NCBI GenBank assembly: GCA_021234155.1
Contig: JAJEKV010000003.1
Span: forward strand, 32,657,166-32,721,165
Reading direction: 5' to 3'
DNA: 64,000 bases
Origin: Isoetes taiwanensis
Lineage: Eukaryota > Streptophyta > Lycopodiopsida > Isoetales > Isoetaceae
Shown here: one piece after another, positions 42,002 to 52,600 of the stretch
Position numbering within the stretch: position 1 is the first letter of the stretch
Layout: each line of letters begins with the position of its first letter
The notes under the pieces: generated by a model
Databases searched by the model: none
Told to the model about the DNA's origin: nothing
What the model saw: only the letters and a program-made list of their open reading frames with translations
Made by a program: the position numbers and the translations under genes

Positions 42002-42789
42002 AAGATTGAGCGTGAAAGCAATGCATGCAAGAATCAAGTTCAGTGATAGCAAGAACCCTGAAGAATGACAATCTGAGAAAGAAAAATTTGTCCTCCATAA
42101 TCTCTCCTGCCATGCAGGATATCCTGCCAAACATGAGAATTGATGTCTTAATTCAGGCATTCCCCTAGCAACGATCTATGTCATTGATCCCTGCACCAAC
42201 AAAATGTATATACTATTTTTAAAAATGATGAGAATTGATCTCACAATGTGCTCCTCTAGCAGAGGTCCATGTCATTGATCTCTGCCAAGGAGATGTATAT
42301 ACTATTTCGGAGCAATAACCCCCACCCTCCCCAAAGGTCTTTTATCACAACTTTATCCCCCAAGGCAGTTCGACATGGGCTACCTAATTTTATCTTATTA
42401 TCTAGTATCATCATCAGCCAGGCATTTCTTCATTGCAATTACATTGTCATTAGTCTGTGGTTTACAAAGTTCACTTAAAGGGGGCAATTCAACCGGCCCC
42501 AAGCTCGGTTTCCTGACCTTTACGTTGTAATCATGTTCGTAAAACCAGATGCCTATACCCCGCAAGGTCACGACATCCATACCTTGGAAAAGGACAATTC
42601 CGATGTCTATGTGATACACGACAAGGACACTACTAATGCTTTTGGCCGGAACGACATCCACGACGTCTGATAAACATAAACCTGCACAATAAATTTGTTT
42701 GTAAACATGTGTCAACGAAAGAAATGAAAAGATAAGGAGATCACACGACGCGAAACTGTTTCTACGCACTTAATGTTCCAAATGTACTT
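42002..42789. other. unassigned DNA between two copia elements
   Basis: Contains a degenerate direct duplication at its left part and a 123-codon minus-strand frame (42769-42398). That frame has a splice-acceptor-like TTATTGTGCAG before LCLSDVVDVVPAKSISSVLV. It might be an exon remnant of a host gene, but I recognise no family. Confidence 0.4.
42133..42308. repeat. ~85-bp imperfect tandem duplication
   Basis: Both copies start ATGAGAATTGAT and share CATGTCATTGATCYCTGC-like sequence, ending AATGTATATACTATTT or GATGTATATACTATTT. Copies at about 42133-42216 and 42229-42308, with roughly three-quarters identity. Confidence 0.75.
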
Positions 42790-43160
42790 TAGGAAGAAGC
42801 ATTAAAAACAGTTGTGTTTATTCAAAACAAACTACCATCTACCAACACACATGGCAAATTGCCTGTGGGCTGGAGAACATAACAGTCCTGATTACAGTAA
42901 ATTAAAGGCATTCGGTTGTCTTGTATATATCCATATTCCAGAGGAATTAAGGAGCAAAGTTGAGGACATAGCAAATATTGGATACGTGGTGGGTTATGCT
43001 GAAGAATCAAAGGCATATAGGTTGTACGATCCCAAAAATAAAACAATTACATTAATTAGAGATGGTGTGTTTAGTGAAACGGAGTTGGAAAAAAATGGAA
43101 AATTATTGACCGATGCTCATGACAAGTCTAAGCATCCTGAGGTAAAAGTGAAAAAATGAT
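42790..43160 (+). pseudogene. copia 2 integrase C-terminus and linker
   Basis: VVFIQNKLPSTNTHGKLPVG continues, with a stop, into DYSKLKAFGCLVYIHIPEEL and NIGYVVGYAEESKAYRLYDP. These blocks correspond to the region following the integrase core in the 37-41 kb copia (FGCLGFVHTSEETRKKLDD, YMVGYDLHSKAYRLYDPAH). The linker region up to 43446 is acidic/Lys-rich and interrupted by stops. Confidence 0.85.
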
Positions 43161-43446
43161 ATTGAAATCATACAAGATGATGATAATGTCGAAGATCATA
43201 ACAAAAGAGAGGATGTTGCAGAAGAAATTTGTGCAGCGAGTGACATGGATGTACGTCATGAAGAACTAGAGCATCAAGTTGCTGAGCATGAAATAAGACC
43301 AAAGAAAAGAAAGACAAAAGATGAGAAACTGAAGATGGAATTAGAAGAGAAAGGCATAGATAGATATTGACAAGCTTGGCCCAAAAGAAATAGGAAAAAG
43401 CAAAAGATTAGAAGAAAATCAAGCAGAAGAGATCATACTAACGCTT

Positions 43447-44053
43447 ATGATTGTCATAGAGAAGGACATTCCATGCAATTATAAAGAAGCAATAGAAAGT
43501 ATTGACAATATTAGCTGGCAGCATGCAATGGATGAGGAAATGCATGTGTTTAAGAGAATTGGTACCTATGAAGAGGTGGCTAGACCAGAGAACAAAAACA
43601 TAGTTGGAAACAAGTGGATATACAAGATTAAGACATTGCCAGATGGAAAGAAAAAGTTTAAAGCTAGGCTGGTAGCATAGGGATTTTCACAATGAAAAGG
43701 TATCGATACAATATACAATGACACATTGTCTCCAATAGTGAAAATTTCAAGCATTAGAATGCTATTGGATTTGTCAAGCTCTCATAATTTCGAAATACAT
43801 CACATCGAAATATATAATTTCTTGGTTCCTGGCCATAAACTGAGCTCAGAGATGTCCCCAAGCACAGAAGAAGAAAGACAATGTATGGAAAGGGTTCCAT
43901 ATAGAGCACTTATAGGTTGTCTGTTATATATATCAAACTCTATATGCCCTGACATAGCCTTTGCAATAAACATGTTAACAAGTAATAACAATTGTCCAGG
44001 AAAGCAGCACTAAATAGTAGCCAAACGAGTGGTCACATATCTCAAAGGTATTA
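43447..44053 (+). pseudogene. copia 2 RT with internal deletion
   Basis: EKDIPCNYKEAIESIDNISW and NIVGNKWIYKIKTLPDGKKK start RT; a TAG follows LVA. Then DTLSPIVKISSIRMLLDLSS and FEIHHIEIYNFLVPGHKLSS. Here the sequence jumps from the start of palm motif A to the region before RNase H, skipping about 160 codons with the YVDD site. It continues MERVPYRALIGCLLYISNSI up to the transposon insertion. Confidence 0.88.
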
Positions 44054-44057
44054 TTAA
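44054..44057. repeat. TSD TTAA, left copy
   Basis: TTAA occurs once in the inferred uninterrupted copia sequence (GGTATTATTAATGATGG) and is present on both sides of the insertion. Confidence 0.8.
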
Positions 44058-46650
44058 CACTAGACCTGTCCTTGGGACCATTCCTGATCCATGGACCGAC
44101 ATGTAACTCACGAAAGAAATTTCAATTTTATAATATACCATCGTCATTTGAGTCTTCACATTTTTCTTAATGATCTCTAAGAATTTCAAGACCAATGGGA
44201 TCACCTATACCTTGTGGTGATTGCTCAAACATTGGAGAATTTGGCAGTTTCTGCACCAGTCCAGAACTGCCTTCTTCGATATTTCTACCATAAAGTGACC
44301 TAGACCTTGCTAAAGTTGGAGGTATTTGCCTGTTTATCATAGAATACATTGAGTTTTATGTTCCCATATTTTCTTGCTATTATTTGAAATCGGTGGAAGC
44401 CGCCAAACCCTATTTTGGTCAAAAAAGTTGTTTGATGTTTAAGAATTGTTACTCTCTCATTATAACAAGTTTTGATTTAATTCTTGTGGCCATGAGTTGC
44501 TAACTATACGAGCTATAGTTTCATGATTTTTTGGAGTTTAAATAAGTTATGTTAGCCTTAATATTTACTAAAAGAATCTACTATACAGACTTTTGGACAC
44601 AAGTATATGTTAAAATGCTCCAATAACAACCATCCATAATGCCATGTGGGCAATAAATGATGCGTTCTATTTATATCTACATAGAATATAACTTTTATCA
44701 ACTTACATATAGTATAATAACTAGGGTGTAACCATGCAATTTTTGGAATTCAAACATGATGTACAACAGCCGGATTAACACATTAGAGCATAAAAAGTTG
44801 GGTCAACTCCATAATTATAGGTCCAAAACTCCCAATGATTAAGCTAGTGATGTTTATTGATGAATTCAAGTGGATGTTGTGAAGTTTAGCCATGACAATA
44901 TATAAATAGACCACATAACATTTCATATCTGCTTCTTTGGTTCATAGAAAGAGACACTACTTTTCCCCAAATATGTCTTTAAGATGGTTCAAAATGTGAG
45001 AAATGACATATATAGAGATCTCTTATATAGATTGTATGGTCTTATTGAAAAAAATACCATGAAATCTGCTTATTTCTTATTAGCATAAACTTCATATCTG
45101 TGTTACTGCTATAAAGCATTGTCATCCAAGTAGAATAACATTACATGTAAGTTATCTGTCATGTATATTATATTTTTTATGGATGCAAACCTTTCTCGGC
45201 AATAGAAATCTCTAGTTGCATATTAAAATAACATGTTATTTCTAAGATTTTAATTTATATAAGCACGCATCACCATTTATGGTCCACGAGACCAATTGTA
45301 TAGAGCATATATCTCTCACTAGCCTTATTCATTTTTCTCCATAGAATGATACTATGGCTTTTTAGCTTGATCACATGATTTTTGGAAGGTGTAAGTGAAA
45401 GTCCTTGTAGGTTCAATTGGTCATAAATACCCTATAAATTCTCAATTGTTTGTGCTTCAACCTTACCCTTAAATTATACAAGCTAACCTAATCAATTAAT
45501 TTTGTCCTATAGAGAATTATACAAGTAAACTATATATGAAAGTTGAGATCAAAATTGAATAAGATGGCACCATTAATAATTTTTAAACTTTCAGTCATCT
45601 GGACCAATGATGGTCTGCAACTGGACTGCAGATAATAGTCTATCTTGATTTTTTATAGTAAATTTTTTTTATATTTTTCTTTGGTTCTTTTTGTATTGGT
45701 TTCTTGACATGAGATATTTTGAGGATATGATTTTGTAAAGTCACACCTTAGGGCACAAATCTAGAACAAACATGGAAGATATAATATAATTGATGCTATC
45801 TATTCTAGTACAATCCTTAAGATAATGAACAACAAATATTTTTTGTGAACAAAGTGGTCCAAGAGCTACTCGTGTCCCAAAACTCAACTTGAAATGGACT
45901 AACATATTGAATGAACTATGGACCAGTAATGGGCAGGTACAAATATTATTTTTGATTTTTTTTTACCATGTCCTTTTTTGTTTTTGCATTGGTTTCATAT
46001 CCTTATAAACTTTCATAATGTGATTTTTTGGAGGACAACCTAGAATCATATGTAGCAATACTATCCATTTGTATAAATTCCCTAAAATTGAAAATAGAAA
46101 TAAAAGTCAAAACATCAAATTCAAACTCAACAAATATTTTTTTAGGATGGAGGACCTCGTGAATTACTTATATGCCAAATTTGGACTCAAAATTGATCTC
46201 CTTCTGAAAGTTGTTGTTTTTATATCACAACTGCTTTCTGGGAACCAGTATTGGTTCCCTGAAGGCAGAGGACGGTTTTGACCCTGTCATGTTTAAATTG
46301 CTCTATTTTCCTTCACAGAGTTCGAATTGAGATGTGGTTTTTTGTGCCTTGCTCTACATCTCGTGTAGAAAAATAACATTATAACCAAAAAAATCAAAAA
46401 AATCTTTTCATCAAGACAGTTTTACTTTGTGTGAACATGAAGCTTTTGGTACTTGACCCCGGGTTTGCTAGAGCATAACTCACAAGAATGGGAGCTGATA
46501 CATTTTTATGTATTTTTCATGTGAAGCATAACTGCCATATATGAATTCCTAGAAAGGGTTTGGCTAGTTTTTGTGTTCTTGATTTTATATGATTTTTTTT
46601 GTGAACCTTCAAAATGCCCTTTAATAGTCCATCATGGGACAGGTCTAGTG
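44058..46650. mobile_element. 2.6-kb non-autonomous DNA transposon, TTAA target
   Basis: The ends are perfect 14-bp inverted repeats, CACTAGACCTGTCC and its complement, flanked by TTAA on each side. Removing the insert and one TTAA restores the copia RNase H reading (YLKGIIN then DGICYNTKDFES), which proves the boundaries. The interior is AT-rich with no transposase-like frame. TTAA duplications are known for piggyBac, Sola3 and Kolobok-type elements. The CACTA start is reminiscent of En/Spm, but that family makes 3-bp duplications. Superfamily therefore unresolved. Confidence 0.87.
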
Positions 46651-46654
46651 TTAA
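46651..46654. repeat. TSD TTAA, right copy
   Basis: Follows CTAGTG at the right end of the transposon and continues directly into the copia RNase H sequence. Confidence 0.8.
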
Positions 46655-47183
46655 TGATGGAATTTGTTATAACACAAAGGACTTTGAGTCGAAAGCCTAT
46701 TCAGATTCAACTTGAGGTGGGGATTTGAATGACAGATGTTCAACATCCGGCTTTCTCTTAATGTTATCAGGAGGGCCTATACCCTGGAAATACAAAAATA
46801 GTCTTCAGTTGCTTTATCTAGTTGAAGCAGAGTACATGATAACATGCTTAACTGCAAAAGAGGTTGTGTGAATGCAAAGATTATTGAATGAAGTTGGAAT
46901 TTACTGTGATAGTACTAACCATATTGCAATGCCAAAAAATCCTGCATTGCATGAAAGATCTAGCCACATTGAGTTGAAGCTGCGTTTTATAAGAGATTTG
47001 GTAGATAGAGGTATCATATCTGTAAAATATATTCAAACATCAGATCAACTTGCAGATATTCTAACCAAAGCTATGAGGGAGCCAAGATTTAATTTATTGA
47101 GAAACAGACTTGGATTACTGCTCGAATCAGGAATCAAGATAGAAAAACAAAGATGGGATGGATATTCTATGATGGGGGAGTGA
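46655..47183 (+). pseudogene. copia 2 RNase H, C-terminal part
   Basis: After the transposon, DGICYNTKDFESKAYSDS corresponds to the RNase H start; shifts follow. A clean frame from 46872 reads GIYCDSTNHIAMPKNPALHE and HIELKLRFIRDLVDRGIISV and QLADILTKAMREPRFNLLRN, the standard C-terminus. It ends at TGA 47181-47183, inside the polypurine tract. Confidence 0.88.
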
Positions 47184-48760
47184 TGAAATGTTATAAGGTT
47201 AAATGGGTCATAGAATATCTCATATTGAAGCAGCCGACCATTGTTTTAATAGTCATATCTTATAAAAGAAAAATAAAGTGTCGATGAATACTAGCATCAA
47301 ACAAGTGTGCCCAAAACTAGGTTGATCGAAAACTGCTAATTGAAGATATATCTGATTTGAGTAGTTAGATTAATCACGGTGTATGTCTGACACATAGCTA
47401 TGAGCAGAATCGCTGACCAAAGTTGATGCCAGGGTTTGTAGGACTCTCTCAAAAATGGCGTGAACTCCATTGTCGTATAAATTCATTGTATGCATAATTT
47501 CCTACTGCTAGTTTGAATATTCGATGTTGATATCTTTGAATTTGTGTTGAAGAACAAATACCTTTGAGTCTCTAATAGGAAAGACAGTCCTTTACAAAAG
47601 GAATTTCACTACTCTAGTTTTTCCTACATTAGCATAATGCTTGTTTAATGAAATCGCGCCACGCCAATTTCCTTATTCGGACACCATCTTATTTTACTAC
47701 TCTAATCTCTCTTGCATTATAATGCTTGCTTAATAAAATTATACCAGGCACGATTCCTTATTTAGACACCATGTTACTCACACATCATATCTGATTAAGC
47801 AAATCGCCCCTCTAATTTTGATAATGCTTGCAATATAATTTTGTCTTGATTTTTATCTTTTCATAATGCTCACATATAAAATTGCGTCTAGCAACAATTT
47901 TTTTAATCGTTAAAGTCATTGTTAGAAGTAGTAAGTAAAAATCATTAATAGAAGTAGTAGATTGAAGAATATAATTGTTTTATGGACATTACATCTTGCC
48001 AGGGAAGCCAAGGACATCTTCTTTAAGATCTTTCAAAAACCCTTAACATGAAATGGCAAATATGCACCTCATATGTGGGACCTAATATATTAATAGAAAT
48101 AGTGTAGATATTCCATAAAGAGATTTTTGGATGCTTAACTGCCCGAATAATTATTTTCAGAAATAGATATACAAAACAATAGAAGAATTTTTGCTGATAG
48201 AATGTTTGTACAATAGAATGAGGGTACAGATTCAAATGATGATGGTTTTGTCAATATCAAAAGATTACCTAGCTAGAGTTATGATGAATTTGGTACTAGG
48301 CCAACTGAACCATAGTCACTCAAGCCCCACTCTGCCATTTCACAAGCTCGGCTATATATGATGAAGCATGAACTTTTTGGTTCGGAACAAATACAGAAAT
48401 GTACAATGGACATTTACCTATTGAAGAAATTCAAGAGATGGAAGGCCATTTAGTGCAAATAGGCTTTCCTATGTTTTCCAGCACAATTTGGGAATACAAC
48501 ATGTCAAGAGTGATATCCTTGGTAGGTTCTAAAACTCTTACACCAATGGAACCTTGGTCAAGAAATCAAGTAATTAAGAAGATAAAATATTAAGTTCTTA
48601 GGGTAAAACCAAAATTTCAGAGGTTAATAAGAAAATTGCGTCAGGCATGATTTCGTATTTTTCTTTTGTGCACATCATATATGCTTTCTATTGAAATCAC
48701 ATCTAGCACGATTTTATTTAGGATATAAATCTAACATCTTCTATTCTGTAGTCCTTATAT
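47184..48760. other. probable 3' LTR of copia 2, then AT-rich DNA
   Basis: TGAAATGTTATAAGG after the polypurine tract is the expected LTR start, but without a second copy its end cannot be set. At about 47630-47800 a roughly 100-bp unit (ATGCTTGYTTAATRAAAT, then CACCAT) is repeated imperfectly at least twice. No gene seen. Confidence 0.4.
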
Positions 48761-48930
48761 GGAGCAGTTGCGGCACGCTTCTGGGCATGTTTCGGCTAAC
48801 AGGGCCTGCATGTAAGCTGGCTGAGCTTCCCATTGTCTCGGAGCTATGGTTATGATGTTTTGATATTTTGGCTATTGGTCTTCATGGACGATAAAACTCT
48901 ATTCTATTCTATTCTTTGCTTCTGATACTC
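48761..48930 (+). mobile_element. possible retroposon 3' tail with (TATTC)n
   Basis: A GC-richer segment ends in GATAAAACTCTATTCTATTC followed by further TATTC copies, a pattern seen at 3' ends of some plant LINE/SINE copies. No coding sequence is left. A complementary (GAATA)n run lies at 54798-54821. Confidence 0.3.
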
Positions 48931-49799
48931 ATGTGTTATATTTCATTTGATCATGTTGTCATTGTTTAGTACTGTACTCACATAGGATATTCCTCTGTGT
49001 TTGTGCTTACGTTCTTATTATCCAAGATTTTCAAGATGTTTCCATGCATGCAGTGGGCCAGGGATCCCCACTTAGTCACGAGGACTAACTCCATTGAGTG
49101 CATGTGCATTTAATCCACAAGGCAGTGTTCAAGTTGATGGCAGCAATGTAGTCAGGATCCTGATTGAGATCTAGAGCTGGAAGTTCTGTTTGATTTGCTC
49201 AGTTTGATATTGTATATATCGAAATTATTGTAGATTGTATAATTTCTCTGGATTTATGTTGTTCATAATGGATAATGGAAATATAAGAATGGTTCAAATG
49301 TCAAGCAAAGGAAGATTCAATTCTTCACCAATATTATGAATTATGAATTTAGAATTACATGAGTTTGACAAGATCCCGAGTTGCTAGGAGGATCAACTCA
49401 GCAGGCTCGTCACACCATGTGAAAAGATTGCAGTGCCTCATATCGTTTATGACAGAAACTTCTGCAATAAATGCAATTGTTCTCCTTTTGTTTCTTGAAA
49501 GAGCACTTTCACAATTGCTATATTACCATCCCTTGTCAAGCATCTCTTCTGTGCTAAAAGTTCTTGTTACTGCATGTGAATCTGGTGATAGGCAGCCAAA
49601 TTTGTTCCGGAGTCTTCTATTTTCGTCCTTTTGTAGCATATTTGTCCTACAGCTAGCAATGAAATGCAAATGAGTACTTCGTTGACAGTTTATATTTCAT
49701 CAACGAGATTACAAAAGTTTAGATTGATTCTGCATGTTGCTCTACAAGTCAAGTATAAATCTTTGAGAAAACTTTCAGAAGTGATCTCTGGAATTGTTT
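48931..49799. other. no gene recognised
   Basis: AT-rich DNA. A 104-codon plus frame (49359-49673) has no recognisable domain; I leave it out as a gene. Confidence 0.4.
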
Positions 49800-50050
49800 T
49801 TCATTCCTTCTATTCTAAAGAAAAACTCATTAGTCTCTATTTATTACAATGCATAGCTTTGTAACATACTTTCCAAATGGCTAATGTGGTTTTTGTTTGT
49901 TGTCATGTCAGATCATACTACATACATATATGTCCATCTATTTTAAAGTGAAATTCATGAGTTTCTAATTATTATAATGCATAGCTTTGTAACATACTTT
50001 CCAAATGGCTAATGTAATTTCTGTTTTTTATCATGTCAGATCACAATTGA
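49800..50050. repeat. ~125-bp direct duplication
   Basis: Two adjacent copies share AATGCATAGCTTTGTAACAT and ACTTTCCAAATGGCTAATGT at an offset of 128 bases, and a TCATGTCAGATCA end. Identity is high in the core and lower at the edges. Confidence 0.88.
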
Positions 50051-50990
50051 AGGTCTCACTTTATGTACGACCATATATTATCAAGTAATCTACCATTGAA
50101 TATTAATGCACTTTGATAGGAACTATTATCATAGTATAATACTCAACATAGCTTTGTTTACTCAATTTCTGTCCAGGGTTATTTTCATATCAATAAGTGT
50201 TCAAAGGTGGATCATGAGCTGTGAAAAATGCTAAAATAGCTACAGCAAAATGTAGTTGTATCCAATTTTATGAAAGCTTACAGATGAGATATAATGTTGT
50301 TGTGAATACAATGCTGCAGTCAAAGCATATCCTACAACAACAAAGGTTTGATGATCAAACAAATGGCGCCTTTCAAAAACTCATGTTGGATATCTAAATT
50401 TTTATGGACATATAGATGTGCAGCAGTGAAAAATCACATGTTAGAATGTTCATATGACCTTATAGATGTGTAGTTACCATTTTAATAATTGATAATTACC
50501 TGAGGTAGCTAGAGCAATGCATGCAGCAAAGCATTAAAAATTTGCTCCTCTCAGAATTGATGCACCTCAATGCTGGCTTTTGATGCATCATGATGGCTCT
50601 ACGGAATATCATGTTTTTCTTGTTGTTTGGTTTTATCCTGCTAAGGGAACATAAGAAGAGGTGTCCTGTTTAAATGTCACAGTTTAAAGGGTGTAGGTGC
50701 AAGAAAGGGTGTATTGTATACATGTCACAATTCTTCTTATTTCCTATGCTTAAGATTATCTAACCTCAGGATTTCTAATTGCCCTTTGTCATTACTTAAT
50801 GATTAATGTTTCTGTTGATAGGAATTGATTAGAATATAACACTCTTTGTTGTAACGCTCTGTACTTCCAAGTTGTATTACTTCTTCATAAAGTACACTGT
50901 ATTATGCAATTGTGGTCTATTATACATGAAGGCATGTCAGAAAACATGATTTATATCTCCTAAAACCAAGCTTCTGTCGCATGAGGCAAA
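50051..50990. other. no gene recognised
   Basis: AT-rich DNA; I see neither a gene nor a recognisable element end. Confidence 0.4.
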
Positions 50991-52600
50991 GATTTAAATT
51001 TTGTTTCTGTTAACAATGAAAAACCCTGCCCTTTCGGGTTTTCGAGGAAAACCCTAATGAGAAATGGTCGCCAACAACCTTGGATGGTTGCCTGAAGAAT
51101 CGAAGGAAGTGTAGCGATGGCATACGCAAGATGGAGTGGATCTGGAGACGACATAATACCTGCAAAAGAAATGGAACACATAGAAGGCATCCATTAACAG
51201 TTAAGGAGAACAACATGACAAGCTGCACAACAAGAAGCACCCAAAAAACTGACGTGAGGGATTAGTAATGAGGAGAAAATCAACAATACATGGCAGAAGA
51301 GAAGATAGCATCACCCGGAGGGTGGAGAGAAAAAACATCACCTAGCGGGTGGAAGAAAGAACATGATAAAAAGGAAATTTGCGTCACCTTTAGGGTGGAA
51401 ATAAACAGCATCACCACAGGTGGAGAATAAGGCATCACCATGTAGGTGTAAAAACCTGATTATAGTAACACCCGGGGGGTGGACAACAATAAGGTATGCA
51501 TGAACAGAAGCACATGTGGAAATCAATAAACAAGCGCCCAAGCAATCAGGGCGGGAAGGGAGGAAAGCAAGGGGCAATGAGAGAAGTACTGCTGTGAGAA
51601 GACGCCGATAACCGGCCTGTGAGACGGTATAATACCTGCAAAAGAAATGGAACACATAGAAGGCACCCATTAACAGTTAAGGAGAACAACAACGTGCATG
51701 GTATAATAGAAGATAGCATCACCCGGAGGGTGAAGAAGAATAAGAATAAGAATAGATTTTTAGCGTCCACGGAGACCAATTGGCCTATTGGACTCAAACA
51801 AAAAAGAGAGCCGCAAGCGTATTACCGATGTGATTAGAAACCCCCTGAAGGGTTTTCGTGGGAAAAACCTTAGCAGTAATAAGTATGCTGGCACGCTACA
51901 ACAATTGTATATGACAGTTCAATACCGTCCCGTGGGACACAGCTGAGTCCGTGCATCCATAACCTCCTGGAGGTATGACCCCAACAAACCCACTGACGCC
52001 ATAGTCAATAACTGATGCAACGGCTGGCCAGGCACTAGTAATCGAACATATCGCTCTCGGATATGGGCAAATGCTGGGCAGATCTGGAGGGCATGACATT
52101 CATCCTCAATGGCGCCCTGGTCGTGCTTCCCGAGCCCAATGCCCTGTTTCAATGCGGAGGCGATGTGCACCCGTGCGAATGGAACCTATAAGTCTGCGCT
52201 TCTTCATGGGCAGCTGGGTGGACAAGTACTAGTGTGGGCCTCTCGTGAGCCTAGGATTGACTTGTTGCTGATAGTGTGCCAGCTTAACGTGCGTCAGAGC
52301 ATCTGCATCCCATCACCCAGCAGGTGGAAGAAATAACATGATAAAAAAGAAATTTGCGTCACCCTTAGGGTGGAAATAAACAGCATCACCCACAGATGGA
52401 GAACAACGCAGCACCATGCAAGTGTAAAAACCTGATTATAGCAACATCCGGGGGGTGGACAACAATAAGGTATGCATGAACAGAAATATATGTGGAAATC
52501 AATAAACAACAGCAATCAGGGCGGGAAGGGAGGGAAGCGAGGGGCAATGAGAGAAGTGCTGCTGTGAGAAGACGCTGGTAACCGGCCTCGAATATGGAGT
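50991..52600. repeat. complex repeat block with CACC/GGTG mini-hairpins
   Basis: About 280 bp at 51336-51616 recur at 52319-52589 with ~85-90% identity. A second pair (51148-51215 and 51621-51690) shares ACCTGCAAAAGAAATGGAAC and CCATTAACAGTTAAGGAGAA. Inside, words of the form CACC-N3to5-GGTG recur every 20-45 bp (from 51309 to 51483). AAAACCCT/GGGTTTTC inverted pairs near 51020-51060 and 51840-51870 recall LTRs of plant copia elements. The overall identity is unknown. Confidence 0.7.
51919..52200 (-). pseudogene. LINE-like C-terminal fragment (EDE-H-C motif)
   Basis: The minus strand reads RTGAHRLRIETGHWAR and, after a shift, GAIEDECHALQICPAFAHIR. This resembles the tail of certain LINE-type proteins, where a TG-H-R-ETG-W block is followed by a Cys/His motif (EDExHxxxxCP). 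No RT sequence is nearby, so it is a displaced fragment located between the two copies of the repeat block. Confidence 0.5.

Larger units (their letters stand above)
42790..47183 (+). mobile_element. decayed Ty1/copia element split by a DNA transposon
   Basis: Plus-strand copia remnant starting inside integrase and running to the RNase H end and a polypurine-like tract (GATGGGGGAGTGA, 47171-47183). Its 5' part and 5' LTR are absent. RT has lost about 160 codons compared with the other copia here, including the active site. The 2.6-kb segment 44058-46650 is a later insertion. It is clearly older than the copia to its left. Confidence 0.9.

Noticed and set aside
44058..46650. Assigning the DNA transposon to En/Spm (CACTA)
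   Set aside because: The tips begin CACTA but the flanking duplication is TTAA, not 3 bp; the three bases before and after the CACTA tips are not direct repeats.
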